Source of the DNA: Caprella mutica
Taxonomy: Eukaryota > Arthropoda > Malacostraca > Amphipoda > Caprellidae
NCBI GenBank assembly: GCA_947561585.1
Contig: CANNZV010001585.1
Coordinates: forward strand, 62,001-126,000
Reading direction: 5' to 3'
DNA: 64,000 nucleotides
The notes under the pieces are model-generated. The model was not told the origin of the DNA and ran no database searches. It was given only the letters and a program-made list of their open reading frames with translations. Shown one piece after another: positions 57,516-64,000 of this stretch (within the stretch, counting starts at the first letter, position 1; each line of letters starts with the position of its first letter). The translations under genes were made by a program, and so were the position numbers.

Positions 57516-60500
57516 TTAATTTTTCGAAGTGTCCTGCTTTAAGATGCCAGTGTTTTCTGTAATTTTCTTCACAAGGGTGTTTAAAGAGGAAAATGTAGCA
57601 TACATAGAGTTGGTACACATTTCGTTTTGTACTCTGTGAAAGTCTTTCCAGCCATCTTCACCTTCATCATAATTGTTGAAGCAGCTAGGCTGATGATAAA
57701 GGTGATCCAAACTCTCTTCTCCGGTTCTAAATACATCTAAAGATTTGCTTCTTAAGAACTGCGAAACAAAATTTGTGTTATTGAGATATTCACTATTCAG
57801 TCATTACTTATTTAGCTATTGATATTAGTTATAACAATTACCTTTTCATATAAGTCTGTATCTTCTCTGCCCCAGCCCTTGATAGTTAAGTTGAAACCTC
57901 CAACATTGTCCAAATCACTCTTGTACACTGAAACCTGTCCGAATGCGAAGATACGAAAGTAGCCGCTTTCCTCTGTTATCTAGGGGGATAGAACCAAGAT
58001 GACCCTATGACACATCTATTGTATTAATAGCAAAATTTTGCCAAACTAGTAGTAACTTGGGCTAAAAATTAAAACATCAGATCTTCGACTGACGTGACGG
58101 GTCAAATCATTATATTGAAGAATAGGATGTGTGATATGTTTTTTTCATACAATTGAGGTGACTCTAAAATAGTGCGGGTGAATATACAAGGTAACCTGGG
58201 TCAAAAAATAACGAGTAAATTTACTTGATAAGATGCATATCCATTGAATATACATATTTCCGTATGCTAGAGTAAGATTTATCAATATGTTTTCTGTTTC
58301 TCACCTCAATGTGACCTAACTCGTCTCTTGGAGGGTAACCTGAAACTTTTGGATTGAACTCACTGAAGAAAGCAAGGAAGTAAACCTGAAATTGGTAGGA
58401 AATTTCATCAATATATTCATTCATACTAATTGAAAGAATAGAACATTTATTATATACTTTTTAAATTATGTTCAGAAGACATTTTTGCTTAAATTCCTGA
58501 CTGATAGGTACTATGGTACTATTTTGAATACTCATTCTACCTGAAAATATTCAAAACGTCAGACGCATCCGATTCATTCAAAAATATTTTTTAAAACTTC
58601 TAAAGAAACAATTCTAATAAAATATGTATCCAATATTGTAGTACAATACTCTGGCGGGCCAAAGATTTGTGTCATTTACAAATTTCAGATATGCTTCTTT
58701 CTTTACATGGTGTCCGACATTTTCTTTGTCAAACTTTAACATAAGGTTGCATTCGTCGAAATAAACACTTTTTATTCCATGAAGGTATGGTCAAAAATGC
58801 TTAGTTAAAGAGTTACAAGGTTAGGAAAGTAGTATCTGTACCATTTATTATTATTAGTTAACGTCATTTTTTTAATGTTGCGATAAGAAACAAAACATTT
58901 TTAACAGTAATTATTATGAGCACAAGAAACATAATCTTAAATTAGATTACATGTTTGCAAAATGTGTTCAAACTGCCTCCCATTTGTTGCGATGCAGCCG
59001 TTCAAACGTTTGTCCAATGACTGGCGGACGCGAGCAGACACCAGGAGTTTCACGAATCCTTGCGGGACAAACGTTTGAACGCTTGCATCGCAACAAATGG
59101 GCGGCAAATTGAACACATTATGTAAACATGTAACCTAATTTAAGATTTTTTTTTGTGCTCCTTATAATTACTATTAAAAATGTTTTGTTTCTTATCGCAA
59201 CATTAAAAAAATAATGTTAACTAATAACAATAAATGGTACAGATACTACTTTCCTAACCTTGTAACTCTTTAATTAAGCATTTTAGACAACACCTTCATA
59301 GAATGAAAAGTGTTTATTTCGACGAATGCAACTTTATTTTGAAGTTTGGCAACAAAAGTGTCGGACACCCTGTATTTTAGGTACAATAGATTTTTGACCT
59401 TTCAAATGGATTAAGTGACCTCTCAAATAAATATATATTGAAATCATTGTGAAGAAGATAGATTCCTAATCTGAATTCGTCTCACAATATTGATATTCAT
59501 AATTAATATCTATTCTTCTGTCAGCGCTATTCCTATTTAACAAAATCTGTGGATCCTTCATTCACAAGACGTTGAGAATAGTTTCAGTATTTATGCCATG
59601 AATTGTCATAATTAATAATTATCGTTGAAGCATTCCTAAATTTACCTGTTCTCCTCTCTTGGTCAGCATTCTTATTCTCTCCAGGATGTCTCGTTTGAAG
59701 TGCAGGTCCACATCCAAGAAGAACAAAAGACTTTGGGCCGTGCATTGGTTAGCAGCCAGTTGCAAGGCCTTGCCACGAGAAAAATTACCTTCTCCCTGTT
59801 TAGAAGAACAATTGAGTTTGTAACATTAACCGAGCAATATTCTGATTTTTGTTTTGTAATTCTGTTTTGTTATATTTCTGCTCTCTATATTTCGCTTGTC
59901 AATATTTTTCAAATGTGGATTAAATATGGTCAATTTTTATTTATAAATATGGAAAATTTTATGGAGTGATTAAAGATTACGGTTCAAAAATGAACCACGT
60001 AAATAAAACGGACTAGAAAAACAATATATACTTCTATTTAGTTTTAATAAATACGTACTTTAGATTCTATAAATATTCAATCTTATAAATGATTATATTA
60101 ATGATTATACATGATTAATTTATACTTTATTAATTGATAGAATATTGACGGACAATATCTGAACAGAAATTATCGAAAGATTTTTGTGAAAATAAGTAAT
60201 AAATAAATGGAAAAAAATTCTGCTTAAATCCTTTAATATGGAATATATGAATCCAAAATATTATTCAGATTGTTTAAATACTAACAATTTAACAAATTAA
60301 AGATAGGGTCTACGCTGTTTTTTTGAAAACAGTTTTCATAAAACCAAATTTACCAAAAATAAATTCACCGAAACGGATTCTCCGAATACGTATTTGAACG
60401 AATCCCAAATTTTCCAAAAAAGGATTTAAAGAAACACGGATTAGCAGAAGGAAAAATATCTTATTTAATTTGATAGCAAAAACATTTTGTGGAACTTTGT

Positions 60501-63493
60501 GGTTTTCATCATCAAATTCAAAAACACTTTTCTTATATGAATTTGACAATAATATCACTATCCAAGTTTGTATTCAGATAATTACTTATCATTCCGCTAA
60601 TCATATATATCTAACTGTATATATCAAACATTACCATGTATATATAATAGCATTTGATAAACGGTTGCCAAGTGAAAAGAGAAGTGACTAATTGAACAAC
60701 AGAGTGTAGTTGCCAAATAAAGATCAAGAGGTCATGAGCTGCTGAAACTCGAGCAGAAAACAAGACAACGGCGGACGGATGGACAAACTTCAATGAGAAA
60801 CAAAATAAGATAAGTCATCCGTATCTTTTTATTATTATATCATTAATTTACCCCGTGCAGTGTGCAGGTGTTCATCTTTCTAGTAAAGAATACTCAACAT
60901 AAGATACATATTTTCCAAAATTCAAGTCAGAGGTGAAGTAGGATATATATGACGAAATTTATTTTTAGGAAAAGATAAAATATGAAAATCACTAACCTTT
61001 ATTGTTCAGCATCTTAAATTTTCATTGTCTAAATAAAGATAATTGTTTATTTAATTATTTAACTAGGGTCTGCTTCTTCTGGCAAGGGTCCTTTAAAAAA
61101 ATATGAATTTTATATAATTCCGTATTAACAATTGCATGAGAGTTTGACAAATCAAACCTTGTGTTGAAGCTATAAGAGAGGGTACAATCATCTGATTGGT
61201 AGTAAGATAGGGATTGGTTGTAAGATAAGGATTGGTTGTAAGATAAGGATTGGTTGTAAGATAAGAATTGGTGGTAAGATAAGGCTTGGTAGTAAGATAA
61301 TGATTGTTTGTAAGTTAAGGATTTGTAGTAAGGTAAGGTTTGGTAGTAATATAAGGTTGGTAGTATTGTAAAGATTTTTAATTAGGTAAGGATTGGTATT
61401 TAGGTAAGGATTTCTAGTTAGGTAAGTATTGGTAATAACTAATAAGGTACGATTGGTTGGAAGTAAGATAATTATTTGTAGTAAGGAAAGTATAGGTGCC
61501 ATGGTAAGAATAAGTAGTAAGAATATGTAGTCAGGATAGGTAATAAGGTAGGGTTCAGTGTTAAAGTAAGGATAGGTGAAAATAAACGGTACATGGTAAT
61601 ACTGTAAGGAAAAGTAGTGCGGTAAAGATATGTAGTAAGGTAAGTATAGGAAGTAAGCGAAGAATGAGTAGTAAGGTAAGGATAGATAAAATAAAGAATA
61701 TAGTAGAATAAAGATGATTAACGTAGAGACAGATAAAAGGATAATTTCGTATTACTAGGGGTAATTATTTCGTTGTTTCGTTTCATCTCAGTAACTTTTG
61801 TGTAACTTTACATTTTGTTCCAAATATGTCTTTCAGAAAATCCTCACTTCGGCGATTCCATTTTCGATAAATTTAGGTTTCGACAAATTCGTATTCGGAG
61901 AATCCTGTTCGGCGAATTACTTTTTGGTGAATTTAGTTTCCAACAATACGTTGTCGGTAAATCGGAGGGGTACCGTAAAGATAATGGACCAGAATTTAAT
62001 CAAGTAAAAATAGCTAACCAAAATTTAACCAAGTAAAGATAACTGATTGTTTGTTCTAAATTTACTTGCACTACTACATTACTGACTACTTTTCTTGGTC
62101 ACATAGCACTACCAAGTTACACCAAGCTTAAGTTGGGTCCATATGTACTCGAACCCGATCTTAAGGAGTAGTACAGTCTTATTTCTTTTTTATAGTATTA
62201 ACATTGAAATAAGAAAGTAAGATTAACGCATTCTTGTAGAATTGTACAGTAGATAAAGCCTAATAAGGGAGATAAATCTATTTATTCGTAGAGAGGTACA
62301 TAAATCTGGATTACACGGATGAAATGCAAGATGCTTATATTTTTAGCCCGCTATCTAAAACTCCTGAGTTATGAAGTTCTGAATTATGAAATGTACTTGA
62401 ATTATGAAGTAGTTTTTATAGAAAATGATTTACGTCATGAATTCAGTCATATTTACCCCTCAAAATTTATAGTTTTCTACGATTTTAATCATTAAAAATT
62501 ATCTATTGCACCCGTAATATGAAGTGGCTTTGAGTTTAGAAGGAACCGATACTTCATCACTCAGGAACTTCAATGTAGTATATAAATTATCTTAGGTTCA
62601 TGGTGTGCTGTTCTCATTATGATTTAATATGAATGTTCAGTAATATAAAATTATTTGGCGAGGCTAATTAAGTTGTATATTTCTGGTTCATTGGAAAAGA
62701 CTATCACTAACCTCCACGATGTTTATAACAGCTTTAGGGTAGAGTGTTTTTAGCTTCATCACAGTGTGGTAAGGTTCCTTTGTCTTTAAATCTTTAGTTT
62801 TTTCTTCGCTGTAATGAGCGATGATGAGTACAGCTGCTTCAGACGTCTCCAAAATTACCTTCTTATAATTCTCTGTGAAGATGAAAATGAAACAGTATAC
62901 ATTGCTATTAATTAACCTGCTTTTTTTTTCTTAAAACTATATTGATATGGAAAGAATGGTATATTGTAAATAGTGATAGAATATCAATCACAGAAATATA
63001 TAAGAAACACACCCATGAACTTCTGGAAGACATCATCTTTGCCAGACAAGGGAAGGAGGAAATGTATTATCTCATTATTAGAAATTGAATCCTGCAATGA
63101 AAAGTGGGAAAATGTAGGAAAATAAATATTAGAGGGAAAATTTTACTGATTTAAATACTAACATTCTGATTGTTATGAACGTACCTTCTTCATGTCTGTT
63201 TGTGTTTTGATGTATTCACGAATTTGTAGGGAACCAAGCGGAATCTGGAACACGACAGTCAAAATAAAAAGGCTTAATTAATTATTATACTATTTTCTCT
63301 CCCATCACATATAGGAAATTATCATACCTCTGCCAAAACATCTTGAAATGATGACTGAGTTTTATTATCCTTCAATGTTCTGTACAAATATGTGTATCTA
63401 CTTCGAAGTTGAAACCCAGACTGTGACGAGTACTTGAAATAACTCTGATATAATTTTAGTGATGCCATGTCTCGGCCAGTTTTTTTCGACAAC
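57516..63493 (-). CDS. Chondroitin sulfate synthase paralog 2, 3' part (exons 5-12), gene runs off the window
   Basis: Exons in coding order: 63493-63328, 63244-63185, 63091-63013, 62872-62712, 59795-59646, 58385-58305, 57979-57842, 57758-57516. Lengths 166, 60, 79, 161, 150, 81, 138 and 243 nt match exons 5-12 of gene 1, the last 9 nt longer. They encode about 358 aa in one uninterrupted frame with canonical splice sites. The C-terminal GT7-like domain is intact (GEGNFSRGKA, FFLDVDLHF, GYFRIFAFGQ, GWGREDTDLY). Differences from gene 1 are mostly conservative; exon 5 is the most diverged (SLKLYQSYFKYSSQ). The C-terminus is extended by three residues (SKN). Exons 1-4 should lie beyond 64,000. 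Intact frames argue for a functional paralog. Confidence 0.9.
58706..59372. mobile_element. Foldback mariner-type element in intron 9 of paralog 2
   Basis: Flanked by TA. Termini CATGGTGTCCGACA and TGTCGGACACCCTG are inverted and mariner-like. Arms of about 310 bp are inverted copies of each other, separated by a short GC-rich loop (about 59020-59065). Each arm, read outward from the loop, encodes a tail like CIATNGRQFEHIL, resembling the C-terminus of Tc1/IS630-type transposases. It therefore appears built from two inverted copies of one transposon end. Absent from the same intron of gene 1. Confidence 0.78.
59796..62711. other. Intron 8 of paralog 2 (2.9 kb)
   Basis: Contains the AACGGAC-type dispersed repeat (59965-60305, 61975-62045), an inverted pair of ATTCTCCGAATACG blocks (60379 and 61892) and the GTAAGATAAGGATTGG tandem repeat. 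It lacks the non-LTR insertion of gene 1, so it shows the shorter ancestral form of this intron. No exon seen. Confidence 0.6.
61196..61690. repeat. GTAAGATAAGGATTGG-type tandem repeat, intron 8 of paralog 2
   Basis: Units of 15-20 bp (GATAAGGATTGGTTGTAA), regular at the left and degenerate at the right; homologous to 37470-37700. Confidence 0.85.
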
Positions 63494-63784
63494 CTGAAAC
63501 GATAAGGAATTTCCTACTGCATATCTTTTTAAAGAGAACTTATAAAATCATATTATTAATCGTCTGTTTGACTTTACTTTCTGTAAGTCAGTAATTAATT
63601 GTTCATTTAACTATATAAACTGCTCTTAAAAATGATTAAAATAAAAAAGAAATTCATTTAAGTTAGAGAAGGTTCCGCGATTCGTGTACTGCATGATTGG
63701 AATAAGAAAAAAAATGATAATCGACGTCAAGAACCCCCATAAATTGGTGAATTAGTGGTATAGTAAATTTTTTATTACACAAAC

Positions 63785-63900
63785 TGGTGCTATGAAAATT
63801 GCCACTGGGAAAACTGCCACTGGAAATATTACCTCCGAGAAAACTGCTACTGGGAAAACTGCCACTGAGGGAAAATTGCCACAGGAAAATTGCCACTAAA
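63785..63900. repeat. Minisatellite GGAAAACTGCCACT
   Basis: About seven units of 14-18 bp (ACTGGGAAAACTGCC, GGAAAATTGCCAC). Wording (ATTGCCAC) resembles the 49735 minisatellite. It lies in intron 4 of paralog 2. Confidence 0.85.
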
Positions 63901-64000
63901 TCTTTTTTTCTAAAATAACTAAAATCATTCTGAATTTATTATTCATCAGAATTTATCCCAAAATATAAAAATATTTACGATGAGTACATAGCATTTTACC

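Noticed and set aside
59700..59969. 89-aa plus-strand frame
   Set aside because: Antisense to synthase paralog exon 9 (GEGNFSRGKA exon) and its intron.
61188..61502. 104-aa minus-strand ORF (ILLPTLILQPI-like)
   Set aside because: Translation of the GTAAGATAAGGATTGG tandem repeat.

Overview
The window is nuclear DNA from an AT-rich animal genome: multi-exon genes with GT-AG introns, TATA boxes, AATAAA signals and many transposon remnants. The Rebers-Riddiford cuticle proteins point to an arthropod. Their style (NFMQNEKSDG, VQLPDGRIQTVKY) and the low GC fit a crustacean, perhaps a copepod; this placement is inference.

Left third (1-25,550): four tandem copies of a 124-aa cuticular protein gene, all on the + strand and all with intact frames, at 2645-3888, 9275-10452, 15657-16847 and 23593-24800. 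Each has a TATA promoter, a non-coding first exon and three coding exons of 32+46+46 codons. The genes are separated by very long 28-bp minisatellite arrays (1-1755, 4653-8372, 11251-14762, 17601-22698; about 14 kb). The arrays always stop about 115-125 bp upstream of a TATA box and always begin at the same point of the 3' flank. After gene 4 the array is missing.

Middle (25,550-46,210): an intergenic stretch with a hairpin MITE, a 25-bp minisatellite and a dead Tc1/mariner element, followed by a complete minus-strand chondroitin sulfate synthase gene (coding 46208 down to 29983, 12 coding exons, 775 aa). Exon phases all agree. Both glycosyltransferase domains keep their DXD motifs (RADDDVY and FFLDVDL). 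Its introns carry a TTAA-flanked element and a 5'-truncated non-LTR retrotransposon with a 13-bp target-site duplication.

Right third (46,210-64,000): a repeat-rich spacer holding a TTAA MITE, a hAT-like element, a 46-bp satellite with dimer structure and a long-arm foldback element with a minisatellite core and a nested LTR-like insert. It is followed by exons 5-12 of a second, paralogous chondroitin synthase gene on the same strand (57516 to beyond 63493). The paralogs share intron repeats and a 3'-flanking mariner, so this is a segmental tandem duplication. Differences between them record later transposon insertions.

How the genes relate: one cluster supplies structural exoskeleton protein, apparently homogenised by recombination or conversion. 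The other encodes Golgi enzymes that polymerise chondroitin. Nothing in the sequence links the two functionally. The most unusual feature is the cuticle cluster, where one short sequence pattern (GCTCT, five bases, AATCAC) recurs in the spacer arrays, in an intron next to a splice acceptor, and in another acceptor.
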